NCBI RefSeq assembly: GCF_023017105.1
Contig: NZ_JALKEV010000020.1
Location: 36,397 to 100,396, forward strand
DNA length: 64,000 nucleotides
Origin: Halalkalibacter sp. APA_J-10(15)
GTDB taxonomy: Bacteria > Bacillota > Bacilli > Bacillales > Bacillaceae_D
Reading direction: 5' to 3'
Below the pieces are notes generated by a model. It saw nothing but the letters and a program-made list of their open reading frames with translations. It did not search any database and was not told the DNA's origin. Positions 49,262-58,454 of this stretch are shown here, piece after piece. Made by a program: the position numbers and the translations under genes. How positions within the stretch are numbered: position 1 is the first letter of the stretch; each line of letters starts with the position of its first letter.

Positions 49262-49290
49262 AATATACAGACAGATCGCTAAAAAGTCAA
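49262..49290 (-). promoter_or_regulatory. Strong SigA promoter of the tRNA unit
   Basis: TTGACT (49285-49290), 17 bases and TATATT (49262-49267) on the minus strand, about 30 bases before the partial tRNA-Gly copy. No other promoter is seen before the intact tRNA-Gly. Confidence 0.85.
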
Positions 49291-49407
49291 CCATATTTGT
49301 ATGATTTTTCGTGTTTATTATGATAGAGAAGCTATATAGAGAAGACCTTCTCTTATAGCTCTCTCCACTCTTATTTATTTAAAGTTGATCTGTACTTTTC
49401 TGTGGCC

Positions 49408-49917
49408 TCATTTATAAACAGCTGTTAACTCTTCTACGACCTCACCATTATCCTGATGATGGAAGGTGACTTTGCTTTCATCATTAGCAGATTCGAAAAT
49501 CGCATATGTTCTCGTTCGTCTCCCAAGCGGTAGCTTAATACTACCTGGGTTAATATAAATGACCCCATTTTGTTCAAACGACGTAGCGATATGAGTGTGA
49601 CCAAAACAGGCTACATTGGCCCCTACCTCTTCTGCACGATAAGAAAGAGGGTCGGTGGTCATTTTAACATTGTACAAATGACCGTGTGTCACATAAAAGA
49701 AGATACCCTCCACCTCTTCTTGTATGTCATCTGGAAAGTCTGCTCCAAAGTCACAGTTTCCTTTCACCACTTTAGCTCCTGCAAGTGCAGGGTGCTCTAA
49801 CTCTAGCTCTGAGTCACCACAATGGAAAATGATATCAACCTCTGTGCGATGTCGATCAAGAATCTCTTTGACTTCATTTGTCCATCCGTGGCTATCACTT
49901 AAAATCAATGCTTTCAT
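49408..49917 (-). CDS. ysnB: YsnB/MJ0936-type metallophosphoesterase
   Basis: A 169-residue calcineurin-like phosphodiesterase. The metal ligands lie in LSDSHGWTNEV (residues 6-16), FHCGDSE (about 31-37), VKGNCDFG (about 52-59), THGHLYNV (about 79) and CFGHTHI (about 105). The physiological substrate is unknown. It is the last gene of the rph-ysnA-ysnB cluster, 8 bases after ysnA. A hairpin with a weak T-run follows at about 49330-49362. Confidence 0.93.
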   Translation of the reverse strand: MKALILSDSHGWTNEVKEILDRHRTEVDIIFHCGDSELELEHPALAGAKVVKGNCDFGADFPDDIQEEVEGIFFYVTHGHLYNVKMTTDPLSYRAEEVGANVACFGHTHIATSFEQNGVIYINPGSIKLPLGRRTRTYAIFESANDESKVTFHHQDNGEVVEELTAVYK

Positions 49918-49925
49918 CTTTACAC

Positions 49926-50528
49926 CTACTCTTTATTCCATTCATTTTCATGAGCAAATAATTGAGCGATAGCTTTTGCTCGATGACTTCGTTCGTTCTT
50001 TTCTTGTGGTGTCAACTCGGCCATTGTCCGTTGTAAATTAGGCACATAAAAAATAGGGTCATATCCAAACCCATTCGTTCCCGACTTTTCCCGTGCAATA
50101 TAGCCTTCACAAGCTCCTTCATATACTAATGTCTGCTCATTAGGTCTCGCCACGGCTATCGAGCAAAAGAAGCGAGCAGCACGATCTTCGCTTGGAACAT
50201 CCTTTAATTCCTGAAGAACCTTTCTCATGTTCGCCTCATCATCTTTTTCCTCTCCTGCATAACGAGCAGAATAAATTCCGGGACGGCCGTCGAGAGCATC
50301 AATGATGAGCCCAGAATCATCAGCAATCACCATTCTACCTAATTCCTTGCTTAACGTTTCAGCTTTAATTGTAGCATTTTCCGCAAATGTTTGACCATCC
50401 TCCTTAATATCTGTCATTTTCGGAAAGTCCTTTAATGAGCGCACAATCCATTTATCTACTGAAAAAAGCTGTTTAAACTCATATACTTTTCCCTCATTTA
50501 ATGTCGCAATGATCACTTCTTGTTTCAT
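49926..50528 (-). CDS. ysnA: RdgB/Ham1 non-canonical purine NTP pyrophosphatase
   Basis: This enzyme hydrolyses dITP, dXTP and ITP to monophosphates and keeps deaminated purines out of DNA. The 200-residue protein has IIATLNEGKVYEFKQL (residues 5-20), the TFAENATIKAE motif (about 50-60), the catalytic ADDSGLIIDALDGRPGIYSA (about 70-89) and SGTNGFGYDPIFYVP (about 150-164). It follows rph by 12 bases, a standard Bacillus pairing. Confidence 0.96.
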   Translation of the reverse strand: MKQEVIIATLNEGKVYEFKQLFSVDKWIVRSLKDFPKMTDIKEDGQTFAENATIKAETLSKELGRMVIADDSGLIIDALDGRPGIYSARYAGEEKDDEANMRKVLQELKDVPSEDRAARFFCSIAVARPNEQTLVYEGACEGYIAREKSGTNGFGYDPIFYVPNLQRTMAELTPQEKNERSHRAKAIAQLFAHENEWNKE

Positions 50529-50540
50529 CTAGAATCTCCT

Positions 50541-51278
50541 TTATTTAAAACGTTCTGCTATCGTCCCTAATGCTTCCTCTTGAAGTAGCACTAATTCAGT
50601 GATTCCATCTTCTGAAAGCTCAAGCATTTTATGTAATTGATCCTTTGAATACGTTGCTTCTTCACCCGTTCCTTGCAATTCAACAAATTCATTAGAGCCG
50701 GTCATAACAACGTTCATATCGACTTTTGCCGTTGAGTCCTCCTTATAATTCAGGTCGAGGATTTCCCCATGCTTTTCATCAATCCCAACTGATATCGCAG
50801 CTAAAAAATCAGTAATCGGCCATTCCTTTATTTTTTTTACTGTAAATGCCTTTTCCATTGCCAGTGACAGTGCAACGAATGCGCCTGTAATCGATGCCGT
50901 TCTCGTTCCACCATCAGCTTGTATAACATCACAATCAATCCAAACCGTTCGTTCCCCTAATTTGCTTAAGTCGATAACGGATCGTAACGCCCTTCCAATT
51001 AACCGTTGAATTTCCATCGTTCTTCCAGATACCTTACCCTTTGAAGATTCACGAATCGTTCGCTGTTCTGTTGCTCTCGGTAGCATGGAATATTCAGCTG
51101 TCACCCAGCCCTTCCCTTGTCCACGTAAAAAGGGTGGAACACGGTCTTCAATGCTTGCTGAACAAATAACCTTCGTATCGCCCATTGAAATTAATACCGA
51201 TCCCTCTGGATGCTTGATGTAATTTGTCTCAATGACAACCTTTCTCAGCTCATTTATTTGTCTACCATCATTTCTCAC
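50541..51278 (-). CDS. rph: Ribonuclease PH
   Basis: RNase PH is a phosphate-dependent 3' exonuclease that trims tRNA 3' ends. The 245-residue protein has [20 protein letters not shown] near the N-terminus, the [19 protein letters not shown] segment (about 52-70), [14 protein letters not shown] (about 85-98) and [19 protein letters not shown] (about 118-136), which form the phosphate- and RNA-binding site. It heads rph-ysnA-ysnB. gerM lies 144 bases upstream. Confidence 0.97.
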   Translation of the reverse strand: MRNDGRQINELRKVVIETNYIKHPEGSVLISMGDTKVICSASIEDRVPPFLRGQGKGWVTAEYSMLPRATEQRTIRESSKGKVSGRTMEIQRLIGRALRSVIDLSKLGERTVWIDCDVIQADGGTRTASITGAFVALSLAMEKAFTVKKIKEWPITDFLAAISVGIDEKHGEILDLNYKEDSTAKVDMNVVMTGSNEFVELQGTGEEATYSKDQLHKMLELSEDGITELVLLQEEALGTIAERFK

Positions 51279-51422
51279 AGCCGAACCTCCTATAAATTCA
51301 AACTCTCACCTAGTATGACATAATGGCAAAGAGGTGATTCAATCGAATCACCTTCACTGTATCCATTATTTCCTTTTTTTATTATAAAGCAGTTTTCATA
51401 CCTCGTCCAATATCTCAACTAA

Positions 51423-52502
51423 TTAATAAGCCCCAATATTATATTCCTCAGGTCTTACAACCTCTTCAATCCATTGACCGGATTCATTTAGAACCTCAGC
51501 ATCTCCCTCTACCTCAATTGCGACTTTCTCAATACCTTCTTGCTCTGTTAACGTAAGAGCAAGCATATCGAGAACCGTAGCTGATATAGCCGTTGATTGT
51601 AGCTGACTTAAGATTCCTTCATTAAAATTTAATGTGACCACACCGTTTTGATATTGAGGTTCCTCTATTAGTTTAACACCTTGACGAAAATCAGTAAGTA
51701 AAGATGTTTCAATGGAAGGGCCTTTTATCAATTGTGAAACAGCTGCTTCAATTGAGTCCTCCTCCACATTCACCCTTCTTGTCACTGGTACATAATAGGT
51801 GTTGTCCCCATTTTGAGCGAGGAAGTAAAGGGTTACCCCTTTACTATTCACCATGTCTGCTAGACCACCTGACTCCATATTAATTCCATTATCCCGACTA
51901 ACGCCATCACCAATCGGTGTACTGCTGACAGGCATTGTCTCTTGTAAGTAGCCATTCACCTTAATTTGCACTTTATCGACATTATCAAATTCTGTTAACG
52001 TCCACGTAATAGCTTGAAGTATTTGCTGCTCCATATCAGGATTATACTCTTTAAATTCATTTGAGAAGTCAGCAACGGCTACTCCTTCTGTTAAATGTAC
52101 ATCAACCTCTGTTCCCGCTGGAATGACCGCACTAAAGCCATTTGGCAACATTTCAGTGATGGGACCACCATCAACTAAATATTCCAACGACTGCCTTAAG
52201 ACACTTTCTGTCTTCGGTAAATCCATCGTTTGAGGTACAACCATCCCATTTGTGTCAATTAAATAGAGCTTTCGCTGAACTTGTTCAGTCGCTTCGTTTT
52301 CATTTGCGTTCTCATCTCCTGATTCTTCATCTCCTTCTCCCATATCAGGATCCAATTCTTCTTTTCCCTCCTGATCAAGGTCACTATATTCAGTCGGTGG
52401 TGTATCCATTTCATCGACAACATCGTCTGCTCCAAATGAGCACGCCGTCATTATTAATATAAGTAAGATGCTACATATCCCTAAAAAGAATCCTTTTCGC
52501 AT
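51423..52502 (-). CDS. gerM: Germination/sporulation lipoprotein GerM
   Basis: GerM is a sporulation lipoprotein involved in engulfment and germination. The 359-residue protein has a signal peptide with lipobox MTACS (Cys at about residue 21), an acidic low-complexity linker (EELDPDMGEGDEESGDE), and two GerMN domains: residues about 78-195 (KLYLIDTNGMVVPQ, TEFDNVDKVQIKVNG) and about 225-345 (GVTLYFLAQNGDNTYYVPV, QEGIEKVAIEVEG). It lies upstream of rph, as in Bacillus subtilis. A 16-base dyad (TACGAACTAGCTCGTA) lies about 40 bases upstream. Confidence 0.95.
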   Translation of the reverse strand: MRKGFFLGICSILLILIMTACSFGADDVVDEMDTPPTEYSDLDQEGKEELDPDMGEGDEESGDENANENEATEQVQRKLYLIDTNGMVVPQTMDLPKTESVLRQSLEYLVDGGPITEMLPNGFSAVIPAGTEVDVHLTEGVAVADFSNEFKEYNPDMEQQILQAITWTLTEFDNVDKVQIKVNGYLQETMPVSSTPIGDGVSRDNGINMESGGLADMVNSKGVTLYFLAQNGDNTYYVPVTRRVNVEEDSIEAAVSQLIKGPSIETSLLTDFRQGVKLIEEPQYQNGVVTLNFNEGILSQLQSTAISATVLDMLALTLTEQEGIEKVAIEVEGDAEVLNESGQWIEEVVRPEEYNIGAY

Positions 52503-52638
52503 TGTTTTCCCTCCTAAGATAGTTTGTACTACATGTATACGAGCTAGTTCGTACTTTAGACCAAATTTATAAGAAAAATCTTATAACCGTCGTATGCGTC
52601 GATACATGTGACAAGAAGGGAGCATATATGACTCTATT

Positions 52639-53205
52639 TCACTTTTTATCTATAGGGATATCCTTATTCACAAAATTTTTTAAGCCTTTAATCGTCGAAC
52701 GTATCCAGTTCAGTTCTGCTTGGTACGTGGATATTCCATTCTTTAATATGGACTCCCACAAAAATTTTTCTTTTGCCGTCCTACTCCAATTAGGCATTTT
52801 TTGTTGCTCATCACTATCATATAAAGCCAATCTCTCTTCAAGCTTTTCACCATACTGATTGAGCTGTTTAATAATTTCTTCCGTCGGTAACCGATCCGCC
52901 CATGAAAGCTGCACTAAGAGTTTATGTCTAATCGGAGGAATTTCACTCGGCTCCATAATCCAGTTATAAAGTGCCTCTTTCCCCCTTTCAGTTGCATGAA
53001 AGACCTTTTTATTAGGAAGGTCTTTCTGATAAATAAACTCTTCCATAATCCATTCGTCTTTTTTCATTTCATCAAGCGTTCGATAAATTTGACTATGCGT
53101 TGCACTCCAATAAAAATTCACACTTGTCTCAAACATTTTTTTCAAATCATAACCTGTCATAGGCTTCATATCAATAAAACCTAGCATCGCGAACTTTAAA
53201 GACAT
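52639..53205 (-). CDS. PadR-family transcriptional regulator
   Basis: A 188-residue PadR-type repressor. The N-terminal winged helix is clear: LKFAMLGFIDMKPMTGYDLKKMFETS (split by position, residues 3-28), then ATHSQIYRTLDEMKKDEWI and the wing FHATERGKEAL. The C-terminal half is a helical dimerisation domain of the PadR_2/Vir type. No effector can be inferred. It lies between gerM and an SRPBCC gene, not a usual Bacillus subtilis neighbour, so it looks like a local insertion. It may control that neighbour. Confidence 0.88.
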   Translation of the reverse strand: MSLKFAMLGFIDMKPMTGYDLKKMFETSVNFYWSATHSQIYRTLDEMKKDEWIMEEFIYQKDLPNKKVFHATERGKEALYNWIMEPSEIPPIRHKLLVQLSWADRLPTEEIIKQLNQYGEKLEERLALYDSDEQQKMPNWSRTAKEKFLWESILKNGISTYQAELNWIRSTIKGLKNFVNKDIPIDKK

Positions 53206-53268
53206 CCGTTCATCTCATCCTTCCTTTTTCGCCACGTCTTGAAGACGATCATTACTCACGAATCAATA

Positions 53269-53802
53269 CTAGTACGTAATCAATTTCTTAGCAATGAGCT
53301 TCTTCAAGCCTTCCTGCTCCTCCATACAGTGTTTTTTCCATGGAGAAAGACCACCTGACAATGTGGAAAATAATTTCTCGAATTTACTATAAAACTGCAC
53401 ACCGATCGTTAATCGAATTTTCGTTTTATTCGAAGCTACTTTATCAAAATCAAAGAAGCAATGCGTATTGCTTTTACTATCAATCTCCTTCCAAGGTAGT
53501 TTAATTTTAATATGAGATGGTGTTGAATGGTAACGAATTCTCTCATTGTGAATAATTTCTGAGACAACATATTCATGAACTGCGGTTTGGTTACTCACCG
53601 ATTCCAAACAATCCAAAATCGAACCTACCTCTAACCGATTTCCTTCCCTTAATGTAAGGTATTCATGATCCTTTGAAATCTCCCGATAATACGTTGATAA
53701 ATGATTACTAATGAAAAATTCAAATACTTGATCAATGTTAACAGGAACACAAATAGCATGCTGGATAAACACCGTATTTTCTAAATCAGGTAATACTCTC
53801 AC
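53269..53802 (-). CDS. SRPBCC-fold (START-like) protein of unknown function
   Basis: A 177-residue soluble protein whose N-terminus (HAICVPVNIDQVFEFFISNH) is the usual opening of SRPBCC/polyketide-cyclase-like ligand-binding proteins. It is followed by a beta-strand-rich middle and a long C-terminal helix (KKHCMEEQEGLKKLIAKK). The start is GTG with AAAGGAG upstream. It lies 63 bases upstream of the PadR gene, in the same direction. The ligand and role are unknown. Confidence 0.75.
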   Translation of the reverse strand: MRVLPDLENTVFIQHAICVPVNIDQVFEFFISNHLSTYYREISKDHEYLTLREGNRLEVGSILDCLESVSNQTAVHEYVVSEIIHNERIRYHSTPSHIKIKLPWKEIDSKSNTHCFFDFDKVASNKTKIRLTIGVQFYSKFEKLFSTLSGGLSPWKKHCMEEQEGLKKLIAKKLITY

Positions 53803-53993
53803 GATTGATCGTCTCCTTTTTATAATCTATTTATGGACTATTCATCAAGTGAATTATATCAACTATTTTAAAATCCCACAATAAAATCTTCTAAAAAACA
53901 CGACGATAACAGTTGTTAACATTCTTCTTCCAGGTCACCATGTAACGTACAAAAACGACATTACTCGCGAATCTATTTACACTCTCCTTGATG

Positions 53994-54047
53994 AAAAAAA
54001 GCCACTGCATGAAGGATAAAATGATCCTTCTACAGCGGCTTTTTTTA
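53994..54047. terminator. Bidirectional terminator downstream of racE
   Basis: AGCCGCTGTAGAAGGATC pairs with GATCCTTCATGCAGTGGCT-type arm across a short loop, with runs of A/T on both sides (AAAAAAA and TTTTTTT). Confidence 0.9.
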
Positions 54048-54051
54048 CATA

Positions 54052-54855
54052 TTATTTTGAGCCAAGAGTAATCGACTCCACACGTTCTATACTCACCTCT
54101 AACCATTGATCTGCTAATACTTTAAAACGTTCAGCATTCCCTGTAGTAAAAAAATGATGGACAGGAAGGCGTTCAGACGTATAGAGCAAATTTTTATGAT
54201 AAAGTAAACTACTAACCTCCCGCGCTGTTTCATCCCCAGATGAAATAATGTGCACACGTTCACCAATTGATTGACTAATCACTTCCCGTAATAAAGGATA
54301 ATGAGTACACCCTAAAATTAACGTATCAAAGTCGCGGCCTTTTAATTCTCGTAATGTCTCATCTACCGTTCGTTGTGCTTCTTCGCCAGAAAATACCCCT
54401 CTTTCCACTAAAGGGACAAACCTCGGACATGCTAGGCTATCGATCGTAATCGTACTTTTAATGGAATGGAGCGCCATTTCATAAGCCCTACTCTTTATCG
54501 TGCCTTCTGTACCCAAAACAGCTACGTGATCATTTTTCGTTACCTTTAACGCACTAATCGCTCCAGGATGAACAACACCAATTACTGGAATCGACAGCTT
54601 TTGCTTCACTTCTTCTAGTACAACGGCAGCTGCTGTATTACAAGCAATAACAAGCATTTTCATTTTTTCAGCTTCAAGCCGGTTGATCATCTCCCATGTG
54701 AATGCTCGAACTTCATCTGTCGTTCGCGGTCCGTACGGACACCTCGCTGAATCACCTATGTAGACAATCTCTTCCTTTGGCAATTGTCGCATGAGTTCTT
54801 TCGCAACAGTTAAGCCACCTAATCCAGAATCTATAACTCCAATCGGTCTTTCCAA
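54052..54855 (-). CDS. racE: Glutamate racemase
   Basis: The enzyme makes D-glutamate for peptidoglycan (and, in some species, for poly-gamma-glutamate). The 267-residue protein has [17 protein letters not shown] (residues 5-21), the first catalytic Cys in [12 protein letters not shown] (about 73) and the second in [13 protein letters not shown] (about 185). RacE and MurI/YrpC types are not separable with certainty; the position next to gerM and the MarR gene matches racE of Bacillus subtilis. A strong terminator follows. Confidence 0.95.
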   Translation of the reverse strand: MERPIGVIDSGLGGLTVAKELMRQLPKEEIVYIGDSARCPYGPRTTDEVRAFTWEMINRLEAEKMKMLVIACNTAAAVVLEEVKQKLSIPVIGVVHPGAISALKVTKNDHVAVLGTEGTIKSRAYEMALHSIKSTITIDSLACPRFVPLVERGVFSGEEAQRTVDETLRELKGRDFDTLILGCTHYPLLREVISQSIGERVHIISSGDETAREVSSLLYHKNLLYTSERLPVHHFFTTGNAERFKVLADQWLEVSIERVESITLGSK

Positions 54856-54877
54856 CGATCTTCCCTCAATTTCTATA

Positions 54878-55312
54878 TTATCGTGATTCTTTCATTTTTT
54901 CGTGTAGGACATCTAAGCTTTTCTCTAAGAAATCGACTTCATCTTGTGTAAATTGAGACAGTACAGCCTCTAAATAATCTTGCCTTTTTTTGATTACTTC
55001 CTTAATAATAACGCGACCTCGTTCTAAAAGGTGTATTCGAACAACTCGCCGATCCTGTGTGTCTTTTACTCGTTCAACAAGTTGGTTTTTTTCCATTCGG
55101 TCAATCAAATCAGTTGTCGTACTACAAGCTAAATAGATTTTTTGCGATAACTCACCTATCGTCATATCGCCATATTCATTTAACCATTGCAGTGCGATGA
55201 ATTGCGGTGGGGTAATAGGAAATTGCGTTAAGATTTCGCGACCTTTTTGTTTAACAATTTCAGAAACTCTACGTAATGAGCGTTCAATGTCCTCAATTTG
55301 ATGATCGTCCAC
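54878..55312 (-). CDS. ysmB: MarR-family regulator (YsmB-like)
   Basis: A MarR-type winged-helix regulator. From GTG 55312, 8 bases after AAGGAGG, it has 144 residues; an ATG at 55348 lies before this ribosome binding site. The DNA-binding part is [20 protein letters not shown] (about residues 50-69), followed by the wing ([18 protein letters not shown], about 80-97). Helices at both ends form the dimer interface. It lies 22 bases upstream of racE and is probably co-transcribed. The single Cys in the recognition region could sense oxidants, but this is only a guess. Confidence 0.9.
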   Translation of the reverse strand: MDDHQIEDIERSLRRVSEIVKQKGREILTQFPITPPQFIALQWLNEYGDMTIGELSQKIYLACSTTTDLIDRMEKNQLVERVKDTQDRRVVRIHLLERGRVIIKEVIKKRQDYLEAVLSQFTQDEVDFLEKSLDVLHEKMKESR

Positions 55313-55574
55313 CTTACGCACCTCCTTAATAAATGACGAAGCCTCCATTAGACATGGATAACAAAGGATTACATACTTTTTACAGCCTACCTTTCATTTT
55401 CGCCTTTTTTCATCTTATTTTCAATAGATTTTTCAACTATAGTTTGAATCATTTTTGAACATATTGAAACATTAGATGAATATGAGACTAGGACTATCTT
55501 CTCCCCACGAATTCTATTCTATTAAAGCTCTTTAATTCTACACTAAGAATTTTATACATTCTTATCTTTTTTCT

Positions 55575-55614
55575 AAAGAAAGGGACAAAAGCTTTTCACT
55601 TTTGTCCCTTTCTT
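55575..55614. terminator. Terminator downstream of ptsI
   Basis: AAGAAAGGGACAAAAG pairs perfectly with CTTTTGTCCCTTTCTT around a short loop, 10 bases past the ptsI stop. Confidence 0.92.
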
Positions 55615-55623
55615 AATAACTTG

Positions 55624-57348
55624 TTATTTAGCAGTTTCTAATAATTCATTTACCTTTTGTTCAACCTCATCTGCTGTATCTAAATAGAGCATATCATTAG
55701 CAAATGATTGCAAGTCTGCTTTTGACAACGTTCGGAGTTGACTTCTTGCTGGTAAAATAGACGTTGCGCTCATACTAAATTCATCTAGCCCTAAGCCTAA
55801 TAATAATGGAATCGCCACTTCATCACCAGCCATTTCGCCACACATTCCAGCCCATTTTCCATGTTTGTGAGCTGCGTCAATGACCATTTTTACTAAACGA
55901 AGAATAGCAGGGTGGTATGGTTGATACAAATAGGAAACACGTTCGTTCATGCGGTCAGCTGCCATCGTATATTGAATAAGATCATTCGTACCAATGCTAA
56001 AGAAGTCGACCTCTTTCGCAAATAGCTCAGCAGCGACAGCTGTTGACGGAATTTCCACCATCATACCCACTTCAATCTCTTCTGAAACTTGTATATTCTC
56101 AGCAATAAGCTTGTCTTTTTCTTCAGCGAGCATCGCTTTAGCTGCGCGTAATTCTTCAAGTGTAGCAATCATTGGGAACATAATCTTCAAATTCCCAAAT
56201 ACACTTGCCCGCAATAGGGCACGAAGCTGAGTACGGAATATGTCTTTTTCTTCCAAACAGAGTCGAATAGCACGGAAACCAAGGAAAGGGTTCATTTCCT
56301 TTGGCAAATCTAAATAAGAAAGCTCTTTGTCACCACCAATATCTAACGTTCGAATGACAACAGGCTTACCTTCCATCTTTTCAACCACTTCTTTATATGC
56401 TTCGAATTGTTCTTCTTCTGTTGGAAGCTCCGTTCGATCCATATACAAAAATTCCGTACGATATAGGCCAACACCTTCACCACCATTACGTAATACGCCT
56501 TCAACATCTTTAGGCGTTCCGATATTAGCAGCTAACTCGACATGCTGACCGTCCTTCGTTGTTGTTTTCTCATTTACTAATTTAGCCCATTGCTCTTTTT
56601 GTTTTAAGAAGTCTTCTCGCTTCTTTTCATATTGACGAAGTTCATCACCGGTTGGATTCACAATAATATGACCATCAAGCCCATCAACAATGACAACGTC
56701 CCCTTGTGTCGCTTGTTCCGTAATAGACTTCGCTCCTACAACTGCTGGAATCTCTAATGAACGCGACATAATGGCTGAATGAGATGTACGACCACCGATA
56801 TTCGTCGCAAACCCTTTAACAAATTCAGGGTTAAGCTGCGCTGTGTCTGAAGGAGTTAAATCTTCTGCAATAATAATGGTTTCTTCAGCAATCGTTGCAA
56901 GTGATTGAACTTGAACGTTTAATAAAATTCCTAATACGCGCTTTGATACATCACGGATATCAGCAGCACGTTCTTTCATATATTCATTATCCATACCTTC
57001 AAACATTGTAACGAACATCGATGATACTTCATCCATCGCATATTCAGCATTTTGCTTGTCTGTCTGAATCTTCTCTTTCACCGCGTCAACAAGCTCTGGG
57101 TCACTCAATACAAGAATATGTGCAGCAAAGATCTCAGCTTTATCAGGACCAAGATCTCTCTCTGTCTTATCCTTTATAACCGTTAATTCAGCAATAGCTT
57201 GTTTCAACGCATCATCAAAACGTTGTAATTCCTCTTCTACGTTCTCAATTTGACGCAGCTCAACTGATAAATCTGGTTCTTGGTGTATAAATGCCTTAGC
57301 AATCGCAACACCCGAAGATGCTGCGATGCCAGTTAGTTTTGCATGCAT
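55624..57348 (-). CDS. ptsI: PTS enzyme I
   Basis: Enzyme I transfers phosphate from phosphoenolpyruvate to HPr at the head of the sugar phosphotransferase system. The 574-residue protein has the phosphorylated His in [19 protein letters not shown] (about residues 185-203, His at 190), the C-terminal PEP-binding barrel with [16 protein letters not shown] (about 295), and the catalytic Cys in [11 protein letters not shown] (about 501). It lies 3 bases downstream of ptsH and ends at a strong terminator, so ptsHI forms a unit. Confidence 0.97.
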   Translation of the reverse strand: MHAKLTGIAASSGVAIAKAFIHQEPDLSVELRQIENVEEELQRFDDALKQAIAELTVIKDKTERDLGPDKAEIFAAHILVLSDPELVDAVKEKIQTDKQNAEYAMDEVSSMFVTMFEGMDNEYMKERAADIRDVSKRVLGILLNVQVQSLATIAEETIIIAEDLTPSDTAQLNPEFVKGFATNIGGRTSHSAIMSRSLEIPAVVGAKSITEQATQGDVVIVDGLDGHIIVNPTGDELRQYEKKREDFLKQKEQWAKLVNEKTTTKDGQHVELAANIGTPKDVEGVLRNGGEGVGLYRTEFLYMDRTELPTEEEQFEAYKEVVEKMEGKPVVIRTLDIGGDKELSYLDLPKEMNPFLGFRAIRLCLEEKDIFRTQLRALLRASVFGNLKIMFPMIATLEELRAAKAMLAEEKDKLIAENIQVSEEIEVGMMVEIPSTAVAAELFAKEVDFFSIGTNDLIQYTMAADRMNERVSYLYQPYHPAILRLVKMVIDAAHKHGKWAGMCGEMAGDEVAIPLLLGLGLDEFSMSATSILPARSQLRTLSKADLQSFANDMLYLDTADEVEQKVNELLETAK

Positions 57349-57351
57349 TTG

Positions 57352-57615
57352 TTATTCTCCTAACCCTTCCTTGATCACTTCTTCAATCGCTTGTAGTGCT
57401 TCAGCTTCATCTGAACCTTCAGCTTTAATGGTTACCTCTGCTCCTTGACCAACTCCAAGAGACATTACACCCATAATGGATTTTAAATTTACAGATTTCC
57501 CTTTATATTCTAATGTAAGATCAGATGAGAATTGACCTGCCTTATTTACTAATTGTGTTGCTGGTCTTGCGTGAATTCCTGTTTCTGCTGTGATTTTAAA
57601 AGACTTTTCTGCCAT
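57352..57615 (-). CDS. ptsH: Phosphocarrier protein HPr
   Basis: HPr carries phosphate from enzyme I to sugar-specific EII proteins and is the cofactor of CcpA when phosphorylated on Ser46. The 87-residue protein has His15 in [11 protein letters not shown] and Ser46 in [13 protein letters not shown], both intact, so both the transport and the catabolite-control role are expected. The leader upstream carries a GlcT-type RAT and a terminator, so glucose probably raises ptsHI expression. The start is ATG 57615. Confidence 0.97.
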   Translation of the reverse strand: MAEKSFKITAETGIHARPATQLVNKAGQFSSDLTLEYKGKSVNLKSIMGVMSLGVGQGAEVTIKAEGSDEAEALQAIEEVIKEGLGE

Positions 57616-57727
57616 CGTTAATCAACCTCTCTTTTTCATTTTTGTCATTTTCCTTAACAGTATGTGCAAATTGTTTAAAGTTCTCTCTCATTTCATGATG
57701 AAAGGCCCACTTTAGTTTTGATCCTAA

Positions 57728-57834
57728 AAAATAGGCACAAGTAAGAATATGATGCATAAAGAGGGATACACTTATCCCGTTATTTGCTCATACACTGTCT
57801 CTTACTCATGCCTGATCTCATCAGTAACACGTAA
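57728..57834 (-). promoter_or_regulatory. RAT antiterminator / terminator of ptsHI (GlcT type)
   Basis: The RAT-like sequence reads ACGTGTTACTGATGAGATC then AGGCATGAGTAA (about 57801-57834), like the target of GlcT upstream of ptsG in Bacillus subtilis. Its 3' half is also one arm of an intrinsic terminator: GGCATGAGTAAGA (57800-57812) pairs fully with TCTTACTTGTGCC (57734-57746), followed by TATTTTTT. RAT and terminator are mutually exclusive, as in BglG/SacY/GlcT systems. Neither glcT nor ptsG is in the window. Confidence 0.85.
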
Positions 57835-57902
57835 ATAAAGTGTAACCATCTATGTAGGTATATAACCTTTTTGCACTACTATTAAAAGCGAATGTTAAAA
57901 GT

Positions 57903-57932
57903 AGTATAGCATAATAAAAAAATAAATTTCAA
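57903..57932 (-). promoter_or_regulatory. SigA promoter of ptsHI
   Basis: TTGAAA (57927-57932), 18 bases and TATACT (57903-57908) on the minus strand. It lies about 70 bases before the RAT and gives a leader of about 280 bases. Confidence 0.65.
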
Positions 57933-57984
57933 CTGTTTCGCTTAAAATCAGTTGAAATTAGGCTACAAATACACATTTACGCAC

Positions 57985-58012
57985 ACGTCATATTTAATGA
58001 TGACATATACTA
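57985..58012 (+). promoter_or_regulatory. Probable SigK promoter of gerE
   Basis: AC (57985-57986), 17 bases and CATATACTA (58004-58012), a full match to CATANNNTA. SigK transcribes gerE in Bacillus subtilis. It is about 75 bases before the gerE start. The remainder of the 57616-58076 gap holds the ptsHI leader. Confidence 0.65.
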
Positions 58013-58085
58013 TCGAGACTAAAACCCTTCATACCGTGGGACTACACCCACATGCTCTCAGCCCGAGCAAGAAGGAGTGAACTCA

Positions 58086-58310
58086 TTGAAAGGAGCAGAA
58101 TTCGGACCTAAACCCTTGCTTACAAAAAGAGAACGCGAAGTATTCGAGCTGCTTGTCCAAGACAAGACAACAAGGGAAATCGCACAGCAACTCTTTATAA
58201 GTGAGAAAACAGTAAGAAACCACATATCAAATACAATGCAGAAGCTAGGAGTCAAGGGGCGCTCTCAAGCTGTTATTGAACTCATTCGACTAGGGGAACT
58301 TGAAATATAA
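58086..58310 (+). CDS. gerE: Late sporulation regulator GerE
   Basis: GerE is a LuxR-type HTH protein that controls late coat genes in the mother cell. The 74-residue protein has KPLLTKREREVFELLVQDKT (about residues 7-26) and the HTH EIAQQLFISEKTVRNHISN (about 30-48). The start is TTG at 58086, about 8 bases after AAGGAG; a GTG at 58077 sits on the ribosome binding site and is rejected. This start gives the family length of 74. It is on the plus strand and divergent from ptsHI, with a SigK promoter. Confidence 0.96.
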   Translation: MKGAEFGPKPLLTKREREVFELLVQDKTTREIAQQLFISEKTVRNHISNTMQKLGVKGRSQAVIELIRLGELEI

Positions 58311-58397
58311 GCACGATTCACCTTTCTCATTCTGTTTTAGTCTTAACAGATACTCTCTCTAATATGAGGGGTGTCTGTTTTTTCTTCATATCAAATC

Positions 58398-58444
58398 AAA
58401 AAAGGGTGTCCCAAAAGGCTATTTTATAGCCTATTGAGACGCCC
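58398..58444 (-). terminator. Terminator of sdhCAB
   Basis: GGGCGTCTCAATAGGCTA pairs with TAGCCTTTTGGGACACCC, followed by TTTTTTGATTT on the minus strand, about 10 bases past the sdhB stop. Outer arms resemble the hairpin at 48331-48370. Confidence 0.85.
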
Positions 58445-58454
58445 TTATAGCAAT

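Noticed and set aside
52503-52560. SigE promoter for gerM
   Set aside because: A TATACATG element resembles the -10, but no matching -35 at the right spacing was found.
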